The notes beneath the pieces were generated by a model. The model did no database searches. It saw nothing but the letters and a program-made list of their open reading frames with translations, and was not told where the DNA came from. DNA of 64,000 nt from JAYOEY01 sp038120295 (GTDB lineage Bacteria > Pseudomonadota > Alphaproteobacteria > MPNO01 > UBA2964), in contig JAYOLL010000001.1 in NCBI GenBank assembly GCA_038120295.1, positions 124,001-188,000 on the forward strand, read 5' to 3'. Position numbers and translations under genes: made by a program. Shown piece by piece: positions 42,283-50,916 of this stretch (its first letter is position 1; the number at the start of each line of letters is the position of its first letter).

Positions 42283-43049
42283 GTCTTCAGAAACGCTTTG
42301 ACCGAAGCGTTCCAGACCTGCTGACCGGCTGCGCAGAACCTGTGGGCTTCGGCCCCATCGGTTCCCCAGGGCGGGAAAATCTGCGCCTCGAAAGGATGGT
42401 CCCGTTTGGCCAGCAGGGCGCCAAGCTCGTCGGTCGGGGCCGTATTGAAATCGTTTGCCGGCTGAATCAGGAAAACCGGCTGGGTAAGGATCGAGGCTGC
42501 GCCGATCAGCTTCGCCTTGATTTTTGGGTGAGCTGCCCACTGGCTCGCGCCGCCGGAGAAGTCGAGTCCGCAGTTCCACCTTTCGTCGGCAGCGAGGGCG
42601 AGGAGCGTGTGTATCCCGCCCAACGAGCTTCCCATGCAGACGATCTGGTTTTCGTCGATTTCGGGCAATGAGGCTGCGAAATCCAGCGCGGAGATGACGT
42701 CGCGGTTTTCTTCGTCCAGCCGCGCAGACATGGTTTCATCGTGTTCGGGCGTGCCGCGCGGCGCGGTGACGGCGTCCGTCAGCGGTATTCCGGGTGACTC
42801 GCCGTACCCGGCCCGATGCGGAAACAGGTAAGCGCATCCCAAGGACAGGAAAAGACAGGCGGTTTGCGGGTGCGACAGGTCTGTGGTTCCCGGCGGGGTG
42901 GCGCTGCCGTGATTATCGATAACGCAGGGGAACGGACCGTCGCCGGGCGGAAGGAACAGATATCCGGTGAGCCCGTCCTTGCCGCCGGGAAACGTGACGC
43001 GCCGCGGCGCCATCGAATGGCCTTCGAGGGAAGTGTCTCGCAAGGGCAT
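42270..43049 (-). CDS. Dienelactone hydrolase-like alpha/beta-hydrolase
   Basis: A 259-residue hydrolase. Nucleophile CMGSSLGG around residue 140, acid in PANDFNTAP and His in GAEAHRFC. The fold resembles dienelactone hydrolase/acetyl-xylan-esterase families. The ATG at 43049 shares one base with the TAA of the GMC gene (TAATG), which fixes the start and shows translational coupling. It is the last gene of the TRAP-GMC-hydrolase operon, so it probably cleaves an ester or lactone formed by the GMC enzyme. Confidence 0.86.
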   Translation of the reverse strand: MPLRDTSLEGHSMAPRRVTFPGGKDGLTGYLFLPPGDGPFPCVIDNHGSATPPGTTDLSHPQTACLFLSLGCAYLFPHRAGYGESPGIPLTDAVTAPRGTPEHDETMSARLDEENRDVISALDFAASLPEIDENQIVCMGSSLGGIHTLLALAADERWNCGLDFSGGASQWAAHPKIKAKLIGAASILTQPVFLIQPANDFNTAPTDELGALLAKRDHPFEAQIFPPWGTDGAEAHRFCAAGQQVWNASVKAFLKTYLL

Positions 43050-44689
43050 TACATCGACACCTGTTGTGGCGGCAGGGGATCGAATCCGCGAATCATATCC
43101 GACACTTTTTCCGCCATCATGATGACCGGGGCATTAATGTTGCCGCCGGGCATGTCCGGCATGACGGATGCATCGACGACACGAAGCCCCTCTACGCCCC
43201 GCACCTTAAGCGCCGGATCGACGACAGCCATAGTATCGCTCTCGGGTCCCATCTTGCAGGTTCCCAGCGGGTGATGGACTGTCCAGGCGGTACGACGGAT
43301 ATAGGCGTCTATGTCCGCCTGCGCTTTTACGTCGGCGCCCGGCTGGATCTCGATGTCCCGAAACCCGTCCAGCGGCTTCTGATGGGCGATTTCGCGCACC
43401 ATGTCGAATCCCCGGCGAAGCGTGTTCCAGTCGCTGTCGGTGCTGAGAAAATTCTGATGAATGGCGACCGTATCCCTTGGGTCCGCGGACCGGAGACGGA
43501 TATCGCCCCGGCTTTCTGGATGCAGGACCGCCGGCCGGCACATAAAAGCATCTTTCGGACGCTTCCGAATTCCCGGGAACCAGGGCTGCGATTCAGGCGG
43601 TACGAAACGGGTGAGCAGCTGGATGTCCGGCTGGATGAGCGAAGGGTCGCTCTTGAGAAAGGCCATGACCGGCCCGGGCATTTCGGTGGCGAACCCGGTG
43701 CCGAAGAAATAGGCTCGCGCCATCGCCAGCGCGATGCGGTCGTATCGCAGATGGCCGACGAACGGTCCGTCGCTTTTTCGCTGAAATTCGATGCCGACGG
43801 CAATGTGGTCCTGAAGGTTCTGCCCGACGCCGGGCAAATCGGCGACGCAGTCGATGCCATGGGGTTTTAACGCTTCGGCATTTCCGACGCCCGACAGCAT
43901 CAGCAGCTGGGGCGAATTTATGACGCCACCCGACAGGATCACTTCCTTCGCCGCCCGGACGGTCTCTGTTTTCCCGCCTCGCGAATACTCGACCCCGGTC
44001 GCCCTGCCGTTCTCAATCAATATTCGTAGGACGAGTGTCTTGTCCCACAGCGTCAGGTTGGACCGTTTCAGCGCAGGATAGAGATAGGCGGCGGCTGCGC
44101 TGCACCGGCGGCCCCGACGTATGGTCGACTGCATGACGCAGAAGCCTTCGTTTCGGGCATCGTTGTAGTCGTCGGTGACCGGATAGCCCGCGTCCCGGCC
44201 GGCTTCAAGCCAGGCCTGTACGAGCGGGTCTGGGTAAACATTCTGGGTGGTGCTCAGAGGGCCGCCGGCGCCGCGAATTTCATCGGCCCCGCCCTCCCAA
44301 TTTTCCGACCGTTTGAAGTAGGGCAGGGCATGAGCGTAGGACCAGCCGTCGCAGCCCTGGGCGGCCCACCGGTCGAAATCGGCGGGATGGCAGCGCACGT
44401 AGGCCATTGCGTTGATGGAGCTCGACCCACCAATCACCTTTCCGCGGGCGCATTCTACTTTGCGGTCGTCGAGATGGAGTTCCGGCTCGGTGAAATAACC
44501 CCAGTCATGCAGCCGTTCGAAAAGTATTTTCCCCCACCCAAGCGGTACCTGGATTAAGGGATCGCGGTCGGAGCCGCCCGCCTCGAGTACGAGAACGGTG
44601 GAATCGCCATCTTCCGACAGGCGGTTGGCGAGCGTACAGCCGGCCGAACCGGCCCCGATGATGATGTAATCGAAACTTCTGTCGGACAT
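43049..44689 (-). CDS. GMC-family oxidoreductase, second copy
   Basis: A 546-residue FAD enzyme: IIIGAGSAGCTLANRL, GKVIGGSSSINAMAYVR, a GGVINSPQLLMLSGVG middle motif and catalytic HHPLGTCKMG with INAPVIMMAEK. ATG 44689 is chosen as it lies at the FAD motif; the open frame to 44914 runs into the TRAP receptor gene. It belongs to the operon DctQ-DctM-DctP-GMC-hydrolase. The context implies oxidation of an imported alcohol or polyol ester. Confidence 0.91.
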   Translation of the reverse strand: MSDRSFDYIIIGAGSAGCTLANRLSEDGDSTVLVLEAGGSDRDPLIQVPLGWGKILFERLHDWGYFTEPELHLDDRKVECARGKVIGGSSSINAMAYVRCHPADFDRWAAQGCDGWSYAHALPYFKRSENWEGGADEIRGAGGPLSTTQNVYPDPLVQAWLEAGRDAGYPVTDDYNDARNEGFCVMQSTIRRGRRCSAAAAYLYPALKRSNLTLWDKTLVLRILIENGRATGVEYSRGGKTETVRAAKEVILSGGVINSPQLLMLSGVGNAEALKPHGIDCVADLPGVGQNLQDHIAVGIEFQRKSDGPFVGHLRYDRIALAMARAYFFGTGFATEMPGPVMAFLKSDPSLIQPDIQLLTRFVPPESQPWFPGIRKRPKDAFMCRPAVLHPESRGDIRLRSADPRDTVAIHQNFLSTDSDWNTLRRGFDMVREIAHQKPLDGFRDIEIQPGADVKAQADIDAYIRRTAWTVHHPLGTCKMGPESDTMAVVDPALKVRGVEGLRVVDASVMPDMPGGNINAPVIMMAEKVSDMIRGFDPLPPQQVSM

Positions 44690-44702
44690 GAGAATTAAGG
44701 AG

Positions 44703-44734
44703 GGGCGGCGGAACGTAATTCCGGTCCGCCGCCC
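44703..44734 (-). promoter_or_regulatory. Intergenic hairpin after the DctP receptor gene
   Basis: GGGCGGCGGA and TCCGCCGCCC form a perfect ten-base stem with a 12-base loop between the receptor stop and the GMC start. No U run. It is analogous to the stem after the TAXI receptor and probably sets mRNA stability or read-through. Confidence 0.7.
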
Positions 44735-44742
44735 GCCGATTC

Positions 44743-45750
44743 CTACATCTGCTTGTCGGAGGTCTTGGCCATGACCTTCTTGAGCAGGGCGTACATGTCC
44801 TTGGTGACCGGATCGCTTCCGAGGAACTCGTCGCCCAGCGGCGCCAGTTTCGATGTCACCGCCGCCTGATCCGCCGCGGAAAGCCGAATGACCTCTGCGC
44901 CGTTTTTCTTCCACAGGTCGACGGCCTTGGAATTGAAATCCCAGGCCATTTTACCGGCCCATTTTTCCAGATCGCGGCCCGTGTCGAGCACCGTTTTCTG
45001 AAGGTCCCCGGGAAGCTTGGAAAGCCAGCGTTTACTGATCCAGAGCGCGCTCGGGATGTTCCCCGACTCGATCTGGGTGATGTATTTGGTCGTGGTGAAG
45101 AACTTGAGCGCCCCCATGACGACCATCGAACTGCGGCAGCCGTCGATCGTCTTGCGCTGAAGTGCGGGAAGCACCTCCGAGAACGGCATCGGGACGCCTG
45201 TCATACCTAGCGTGGAGGCAAGCTTGCTTTCCATCTTGGTTGCGAGAACCCTGATCTTGAGACCTTTCATATCGTCGATCTTGCGGATCGGCTTGATAGA
45301 GGCGATAGAGGTCGGGCCGTAATTGAAGATCGCGGCCCCTATGACGCCGCCCTTTTCCGCCAGTCGCAGATATTTTTCCCGGAACTCGGGCGAGGTCGCG
45401 GTGTTGTGGGCGTGCCAGAAATTCTTGAACAGCCCCGGCGCGTCCATCACCTGAAAGGCGCGGTTGATACCGGAGAAAAATCCCGGCGGAGAAATGAAAC
45501 CGCCCTGAGCGCCGAGTTTCAGATTCTCGATCTGGCGCGGAATCTTTCCGAGCTGCGCGGCCGGGAAAACCTGAACCTTGATTTTTCCGCCGCTGCGTTT
45601 CTCCAGTTCCTCTGCGTAACGCTTGGCGAAGTTATGCTGCGGGTCGTTGATGGTGACCATGCCGATCCGCAGCGTGTGCTGCGCGGCCGCCGGCGCCGAA
45701 GCCAGAATGGCGGCGCCCGCCGCTGCCAAAAATAATTTGCGATAAATCAT
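44743..45750 (-). CDS. DctP-family TRAP transporter receptor
   Basis: A 335-residue periplasmic solute receptor with signal peptide LFLAAAGAAILASAPAAA. DctP features: HNFAKRYAEELEKRSGGKIKVQVFPAAQLG, LKIRVLATKMESK and the ligand-pairing Arg in the latter. ATG 45750 follows CGGAGAGAAAA. It works with the DctM and DctQ proteins encoded upstream in the same operon. The ligand is probably an organic acid. A hairpin follows the gene. Confidence 0.92.
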   Translation of the reverse strand: MIYRKLFLAAAGAAILASAPAAAQHTLRIGMVTINDPQHNFAKRYAEELEKRSGGKIKVQVFPAAQLGKIPRQIENLKLGAQGGFISPPGFFSGINRAFQVMDAPGLFKNFWHAHNTATSPEFREKYLRLAEKGGVIGAAIFNYGPTSIASIKPIRKIDDMKGLKIRVLATKMESKLASTLGMTGVPMPFSEVLPALQRKTIDGCRSSMVVMGALKFFTTTKYITQIESGNIPSALWISKRWLSKLPGDLQKTVLDTGRDLEKWAGKMAWDFNSKAVDLWKKNGAEVIRLSAADQAAVTSKLAPLGDEFLGSDPVTKDMYALLKKVMAKTSDKQM

Positions 45751-45781
45751 TTTTCTCTCCGTTGTTGCGTTCTTGAGGTTC

Positions 45782-47056
45782 TTATCCAATCAGCCTGACG
45801 AGAACCAGCGACAGGTCCGGCCAGTAGGTGACCACGCCAAGTGCCAGAAGGTTAATGATGATAAACGGTACGAGCCCGGGGTAAAGACTCGATAAGGGCA
45901 CCCGGAAAAGCGCCTGGGTAATGAATATGTTCAGGCCGAAGGGCGGTGTGAACATCCCGATGCTGACATTTACCGTCATGATGATGCCGAAATGAACTGG
46001 ATCGACGCCGGCGGCTGCGACGACAGGCTTAAGGATTGGGGCGAGGACCAGAATCGCGGATGCAGGGTCCAGAACGCATCCCACTACGAGCAACAGGATA
46101 TTGATGACCAGGAGCACAACCCATGTCGAAACTTCGAGATTTGTGATCCATTCCACCATGGTCTGCGGCACGCCGGCGATGGTGAGCAGCCGGGAGAACA
46201 GCGTCGCCGCGCCGACGATGATAAGTACCTGGGCAGTCAGATAAATCGATTCGACGGTGACCTTCCACAGCCCCGAAAGCGTCAGGTCGCGATAGATCAG
46301 GGTCGCAACCAGCATCGAATACAGGCAGGCGACGCCAGCGGCTTCGGTCGGAGAGAATACCCCCAGATAGATTCCGCCGAGAATGATCAGCGGGGTCCCC
46401 AGCGCCCAGCTCCCGCTTTTCGTTGTCCGTCCCAGGGTTGCGAGTTCGAACGACCCGCCTTCGCGAATACCCTTCTGGCGGGCGTAAAAATAGATATAGA
46501 CCCCCATCACGAAAGCGATGAACAGGCCGGGCACGATGCCGGCGATAAACAGATGGCGAACCGATTCTTCCGCGGCCGCGCCGTACAGGATCATGGCGAT
46601 CGAAGGCGGGATGATGCCGGCAATGGCGCCTGACGAGGCCAGAAGGCCGCTGGCGAATTTCTCCGGATAGCCTTTCTCCCGCAATGACGGAAACAGCATG
46701 CCCCCGACGGCGGCTACGGTAGCGGGGCTCGATCCCGATATGGCGCCGAACACCGTGCAGGCCCCGACCGTGGTAAGCGCCAGGCTGCCGCGGATCCCGC
46801 CGAGAATTGCCAGCACCCATTCGACCAGACGACGAGAAATGCCGCCCTGGGCCATGATCGCGCCGGCAAAGATAAAGAACGGCACGGCGATCAGCTTGTA
46901 ATTGTCTACGCTGCCGAACATTTCGGTCTGAATCATCGTCAGCGGCAGGTCCATGATCCAGACCAGTGCGATGACTGAGGAAACCATGAGAATCACGAAA
47001 ATCGGAAAGCCGAGAATCAGCAGAATGACGGGCAGGACACCCATGACCCAGATCAT
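45782..47056 (-). CDS. TRAP transporter large permease (DctM family)
   Basis: A 424-residue, about 12-span permease with the core signatures TVGACTVFGAISGSSPATVAAVGGMLFP, SGAIAGIIPPSIAMILYG and a C-terminal MTVNVSIGMFTPPFGLN. Its ATG at 47056 overlaps the DctQ stop by four bases (ATGA), so the pair is translationally coupled. It moves solute handed over by DctP with a cation gradient. Normal length. Confidence 0.94.
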   Translation of the reverse strand: MIWVMGVLPVILLILGFPIFVILMVSSVIALVWIMDLPLTMIQTEMFGSVDNYKLIAVPFFIFAGAIMAQGGISRRLVEWVLAILGGIRGSLALTTVGACTVFGAISGSSPATVAAVGGMLFPSLREKGYPEKFASGLLASSGAIAGIIPPSIAMILYGAAAEESVRHLFIAGIVPGLFIAFVMGVYIYFYARQKGIREGGSFELATLGRTTKSGSWALGTPLIILGGIYLGVFSPTEAAGVACLYSMLVATLIYRDLTLSGLWKVTVESIYLTAQVLIIVGAATLFSRLLTIAGVPQTMVEWITNLEVSTWVVLLVINILLLVVGCVLDPASAILVLAPILKPVVAAAGVDPVHFGIIMTVNVSIGMFTPPFGLNIFITQALFRVPLSSLYPGLVPFIIINLLALGVVTYWPDLSLVLVRLIG

Positions 47057-47556
47057 GTGGCGTCCCCCTTCATCGTCTCGCCGTCTGCTTCGGCAAGCGT
47101 GTCGTTGAGGTGGGCACGCAGCCGCAACAGGATGAACAGAAGGATGATGACGAAGCTGAGCGGTATCACGATATGCATCAGCTGCATCGGGACTTCAGCG
47201 ACCTGGCTCAGATGGGTGAAGGCCGCAATGGCTTCAAAGGATTGGTAGATGATGATTCCGCCCACCGCCAGAAAGCTGGCGACGGCGAGTCCGTTGACCA
47301 GATAACGCAGTAATCCCGGCATGGATCTGGATATCAGGTCCATGCGTAGATGGCCGCCGTCCCAGGTCACGAGCGCGGCGCCGAGATAGACAGTCCAGAC
47401 CAGAACGTAGCCCAGGATTTCCTCAGCCCAGATAATCGGCGCCAGGAAAAGGTACCTGCCCGCCGCATTGGCGCAGATCAGAAAAACGCTGGCGATCAGG
47501 AGCACACCGACGAACAGCCGGATAGCCCGCAGCAGTGCCTGTGTGAAAAACTTCAC
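47053..47556 (-). CDS. TRAP transporter small permease (DctQ family)
   Basis: A four-span protein of 167 residues from GTG 47556 (KFFTQALLRAIRLFVGVLL, WAEEILGYVLVWTVYLGAAL, and two later helices). The typical DctQ opening starts here, with GGGGAACAGG upstream. An ATG at 47610 would give 185 residues and an ATG at 47745 230; both add hydrophilic sequence without family likeness. A TTGACA on the minus strand at 47632-47637 would suit a promoter and make the upstream starts untranscribed. First gene of the five-gene operon to 42270. Confidence 0.85.
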   Translation of the reverse strand: MKFFTQALLRAIRLFVGVLLIASVFLICANAAGRYLFLAPIIWAEEILGYVLVWTVYLGAALVTWDGGHLRMDLISRSMPGLLRYLVNGLAVASFLAVGGIIIYQSFEAIAAFTHLSQVAEVPMQLMHIVIPLSFVIILLFILLRLRAHLNDTLAEADGETMKGDAT

Positions 47557-47696
47557 ACCCCTGTTCCCCGTATTGCCGGCCAGTTCTTTGCCGGTTCTTC
47601 CCCGGCCCATCTGTGCTGAGGAGGCCCCTGATGTCAAGTTTTGCTGAGTGTTCACAGTTGCTTGCGCGGGGTCTCCTGCGGCTTTAGCTTGCTCAT

Positions 47697-48986
47697 ATGC
47701 TGAGCAGGGAAGAGAACGAACGGCTGACCCGAATCGGGCAGGCAACGCCCGCAGGAACCCTGTTGCGCGGCTACTGGCAGCCGGCAGCGCTGTCCGACGA
47801 ACTCGAGCAGGGACGCCCTGGCGTCCCGGTCAGGCTACTTGGCGAAGACCTTGTCCTGTTTCGCGACGGGGACGGCAATCCGGCTCTGATCGGTCGATCC
47901 TGCCCGCACAGGGGCGCGGACCTGGCATTCGGACGTGGCGAAGATGGCGGGTTGCGCTGTCCGTTTCACGGATGGCTGTTCGATGGCGCCGGTCGCTGTC
48001 TCGAACAGCCCGCAGAACCCGAAGACAGCAATTTTCATACGAAAATCCGTCATACCGCCTATCCCTGTATCGAACGCAACGGCATCGTTTTTGCGTATCT
48101 GGGCACGGGAGACCCGCCGTTGCTGCCGGCCTATGACTGTTTCGTCGCGCCGTCCGACCATAGTTTTGCGTTCAAGGGGCTGATCGAGGCCAACTGGCTG
48201 CAGGCGCTGGAAGTGGGAATCGATCCGGCGCACGCCTCTTTCCTTCACCGCTTTTTCGAGGACGATGACCCAAACGAGGGGTACGGGCAGCAGTTTCGCG
48301 ATTCGACCGATGACGTCCCGGTGACGAAGCTTCTGAGAGAAAATGTCCGTCCGGTCCTGGATACGGAGCGGACCGGCTACGGGCTCCGGATTTTCGCCCG
48401 TCGCGATCTTGGCAACGCGGGGACGCATGTGCGCGTCACCAATTTCGCGTTTCCTAACGCCATCGTCATACCGATGAGCGCGGAAATGACGATTACCCAG
48501 TGGCACGTGCCGGTAACCGATACGGAATGCTACTGGTACGCGCTTTTCACCGGTTTCGAGAGGAAGGTCGACAGGGATCTCATGCGGGCGCAGCGCCTCG
48601 AGCTTTTCGACCTTCCGGATTACCGCCCGGGCCGCAATCGTTCCAACGGCTGGGGCTACGACCCCGAGGAGCAAAGGACCCGGACCTATACCGGCATGGG
48701 CGATGATATCAATGTCCATGATAACTGGGCGGTGGAGTCGCCGGGCCCTATTTTTGACCGGTCGCAGGAACATCTTGGGACCACTGACACGGCGATCATT
48801 GCCGGTCGCAGGATGCTGATGGAGGGGATCGACGCGGTGGCACGGGGCGAAACGCCGCCCTGGCGTCACGAAACGGGCGAACCGCCGCTTGCCGTCGATA
48901 CGATTTGCTCAAACGACCGCTGGCGCGATTTCGATACGCATCGGCGCGCACGGTCTCCCTGGGCCGAACAGATTGAGGTCGGGTAG
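47697..48986 (+). CDS. Rieske aromatic ring-hydroxylating oxygenase, single-component type
   Basis: A 429-residue oxygenase alpha subunit of the LigXa/phthalate dioxygenase kind. The Rieske cluster ligands are Cys69, His71, Cys88 and His91 (CPHRGADL...CPFHGW, with 16 residues between the pairs). The mononuclear iron ligands follow as Asp176, His179 and His184 in EVGIDPAHASFLH. There is no beta-subunit gene; a reductase is not adjacent either. Its TAG shares a base with the GTG start of the GS-like gene, so they form a coupled pair. Substrates of this group are carboxylated or N-containing aromatics. Confidence 0.9.
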   Translation: MLSREENERLTRIGQATPAGTLLRGYWQPAALSDELEQGRPGVPVRLLGEDLVLFRDGDGNPALIGRSCPHRGADLAFGRGEDGGLRCPFHGWLFDGAGRCLEQPAEPEDSNFHTKIRHTAYPCIERNGIVFAYLGTGDPPLLPAYDCFVAPSDHSFAFKGLIEANWLQALEVGIDPAHASFLHRFFEDDDPNEGYGQQFRDSTDDVPVTKLLRENVRPVLDTERTGYGLRIFARRDLGNAGTHVRVTNFAFPNAIVIPMSAEMTITQWHVPVTDTECYWYALFTGFERKVDRDLMRAQRLELFDLPDYRPGRNRSNGWGYDPEEQRTRTYTGMGDDINVHDNWAVESPGPIFDRSQEHLGTTDTAIIAGRRMLMEGIDAVARGETPPWRHETGEPPLAVDTICSNDRWRDFDTHRRARSPWAEQIEVG

Positions 48987-50446
48987 TGGCAGGCAGCAGC
49001 GGGAGCCACGGACGAGGCGATTTCGTCGAGCGGTTCGGTCTGGGCGGAGTAGGTCGGTCACAGGCGGTAGCCGATGTCCTGAAGCGATCCGGTGAACTGG
49101 AGGTCATTCGCCTGTCCTTCGCTGACCAGCATGGCATTCTGCGCGGCAAGACAGTGATGGCCGCCGATTTGGCCTCGGCGTTCGAAAGCGGCGTCACCAT
49201 GACGACGACCCTGCTGGCGAAGGATACCTCGCACAGGACGGTCTATCCGGTCTGGACCGAAGGCGGCGGGTTCGGGATGGAGGAAATGACCGGCGCGGGC
49301 GACTTCGTCATGCTGCCCGACCCGGCGACTTTCCGGACGCTGCCATGGGCCGAGAAGACCGGCTGGCTTCTGTGCGATATCTATTTCCCGGACGGCCAGC
49401 CCGTGCCGTTTTCCACCCGGCGCCTGCTGCAGGATCAGGTTTCTCGGCTTTCGGAGGCAGGCTACGAGATGACCTGCGGGCTGGAGGTCGAGTTCCACAT
49501 TTTCCGTCTCGACGATCCGAAGCTTGCTCCGTCAGACGGCGGCCAGCCCGCCACGCCGCCCGCGGTCAGCCTGACTGCGCACGGGTTTCAGTACCTGACC
49601 GAACTTCGAGGCGACGAGCATGAAGTCATCACCGAAACCGTGCGCCGGCAGGTGCTGGCGCTGGGGCTGCCGCTTCGGTCGGTCGAAGTGGAGTTCGGTC
49701 CGTCCCAGGTCGAGATGACATTTCATCCGATGGGCCCGCTTGAAGCCGCGGATACGATGGTCGAGTTCCGAAATGCGGTGAAGCAGATCTGCCGCCGCCA
49801 GGGATATCATGCAACCTTCATGTGCCGTCCGGCGCTCGACAATATTTTTTCCAGCGGGTGGCACCTGCATCAGTCGCTGGCCGACCTCGAAACCGGCGAA
49901 AACCTGTTTGTTCCCGGCGAACGGGGGCAGAGCCTGTCGGAGGTCGGCCGACAGTGGGCAGGCGGCCTGCTGGCCCATGCGCGCGAAGCCTCCGTATTCA
50001 CCACGCCGACGATCAACGGCTATAAGAGGCTCCGCCCCTATACGCTCGCGCCGGATAGGGCGGTCTGGTCCGACGACAACCGGGGCGCCATGATCAGGGC
50101 GATCGGCGGGCCAGGCGATGCCGGCAGCCGCGTCGAAAACCGGATCGGCGAACCGGCTGCCAACCCGTATCTCTATATCGCGTCCCAGATCGCGGCGGGG
50201 CTGGACGGAGTCGACCGCAGGCTGGACCCGGGTGCACCGTCGGCCACTCCATACGATGCTGACGTTGCGCGGTTGCCGGCGAGCCTTATGGAAGCGGTCG
50301 ACGCGCTGGAGTCGAGCGAATTTTATCGCGATGTCTTTAGCAATAAGTTCATCGATTACGTTCTAGGCTTGAAGAAGGCTGAAATCGTACGTTTCCTGTC
50401 CGAGGTCACCGACTGGGAACAGCGCGAATATTTCGAAATTTTCTGA
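48986..50446 (+). CDS. Glutamine-synthetase-like ligase (gamma-glutamylamide type)
   Basis: A 486-residue class-III-like GS-family protein. Active-site segments GLEVEFHIF (165-173), EFGPSQVEMTFHP, SSGWHLHQSL and ENRIGEPAANPYLYIASQIAAGL are conserved. The sequence is closer to PuuA, IpuC and AtdA1-like amine ligases than to GlnA; the usual GxGMHxHxSL loop is SSGWHLHQSL. The GTG start at 48986 overlaps the Rieske stop (TAGTG), so it is translationally coupled. It probably joins glutamate to an amine substrate or product of the oxygenase pathway. Confidence 0.88.
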   Translation: MAGSSGSHGRGDFVERFGLGGVGRSQAVADVLKRSGELEVIRLSFADQHGILRGKTVMAADLASAFESGVTMTTTLLAKDTSHRTVYPVWTEGGGFGMEEMTGAGDFVMLPDPATFRTLPWAEKTGWLLCDIYFPDGQPVPFSTRRLLQDQVSRLSEAGYEMTCGLEVEFHIFRLDDPKLAPSDGGQPATPPAVSLTAHGFQYLTELRGDEHEVITETVRRQVLALGLPLRSVEVEFGPSQVEMTFHPMGPLEAADTMVEFRNAVKQICRRQGYHATFMCRPALDNIFSSGWHLHQSLADLETGENLFVPGERGQSLSEVGRQWAGGLLAHAREASVFTTPTINGYKRLRPYTLAPDRAVWSDDNRGAMIRAIGGPGDAGSRVENRIGEPAANPYLYIASQIAAGLDGVDRRLDPGAPSATPYDADVARLPASLMEAVDALESSEFYRDVFSNKFIDYVLGLKKAEIVRFLSEVTDWEQREYFEIF

Positions 50447-50478
50447 CCCGTTCCAACTAAACCGGATTTCATACAGCA

Positions 50479-50916
50479 GTGATCGACGAAGGCTATATCG
50501 GTCTCTTCTTCAGCGCTTTTCTGTCTGCGACGATCCTGCCGTCGTTCTCGGAGGTCGTTGTCGGAACAATGGCGGCGCTCGGTACCTACAAGCTGCTTTG
50601 GCTGCTCGGCGTCGCCAGTGTGGGGAATACTCTCGGTTCGGTCGTGAACTGGGTTATGGGAAGATATTTGTACCGCTTCCGTGACCGGCGCTGGTTTCCC
50701 GTATCTTCGAAAAGCGTCGACAGGGCGGCAGAGACCTTCAACAGATGGGGCCTCTGGAGCCTGCTGCTCGCCTGGGTGCCGGTGATCGGCGACCCGCTGA
50801 CGCTGGTCGCAGGACTGCTGCGCGTCGGGTTTCCCGTCTTCCTGATCCTGGTCGCAATATCGAAGACCGCGCGATACGCCCTGCTGCTCGGCGTTCTCGA
50901 TCAGGTCGTCCTCTAA
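50479..50916 (+). CDS. YqaA-type small membrane protein (DedA-related)
   Basis: A 145-residue integral membrane protein with four spans, including FSAFLSATILPSFSEVVVGTMAAL and the short amphipathic GNTLGSVVNWVMGRYL, then WVPVIGDPLTLVAGLL, the latter typical of the YqaA/SNARE-associated DedA family. The GTG start at 50479 begins a clean N-terminal helix. Function is unknown; DedA relatives affect lipid and envelope homeostasis. It ends in a four-base overlap with the convergent luciferase-like gene. Confidence 0.8.
   Translation: MIDEGYIGLFFSAFLSATILPSFSEVVVGTMAALGTYKLLWLLGVASVGNTLGSVVNWVMGRYLYRFRDRRWFPVSSKSVDRAAETFNRWGLWSLLLAWVPVIGDPLTLVAGLLRVGFPVFLILVAISKTARYALLLGVLDQVVL

Noticed and set aside
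46029..46820. A 263-residue minus-strand frame inside the DctM gene.
   Set aside because: Out-of-frame shadow; DctM has every membrane signature in its own frame.
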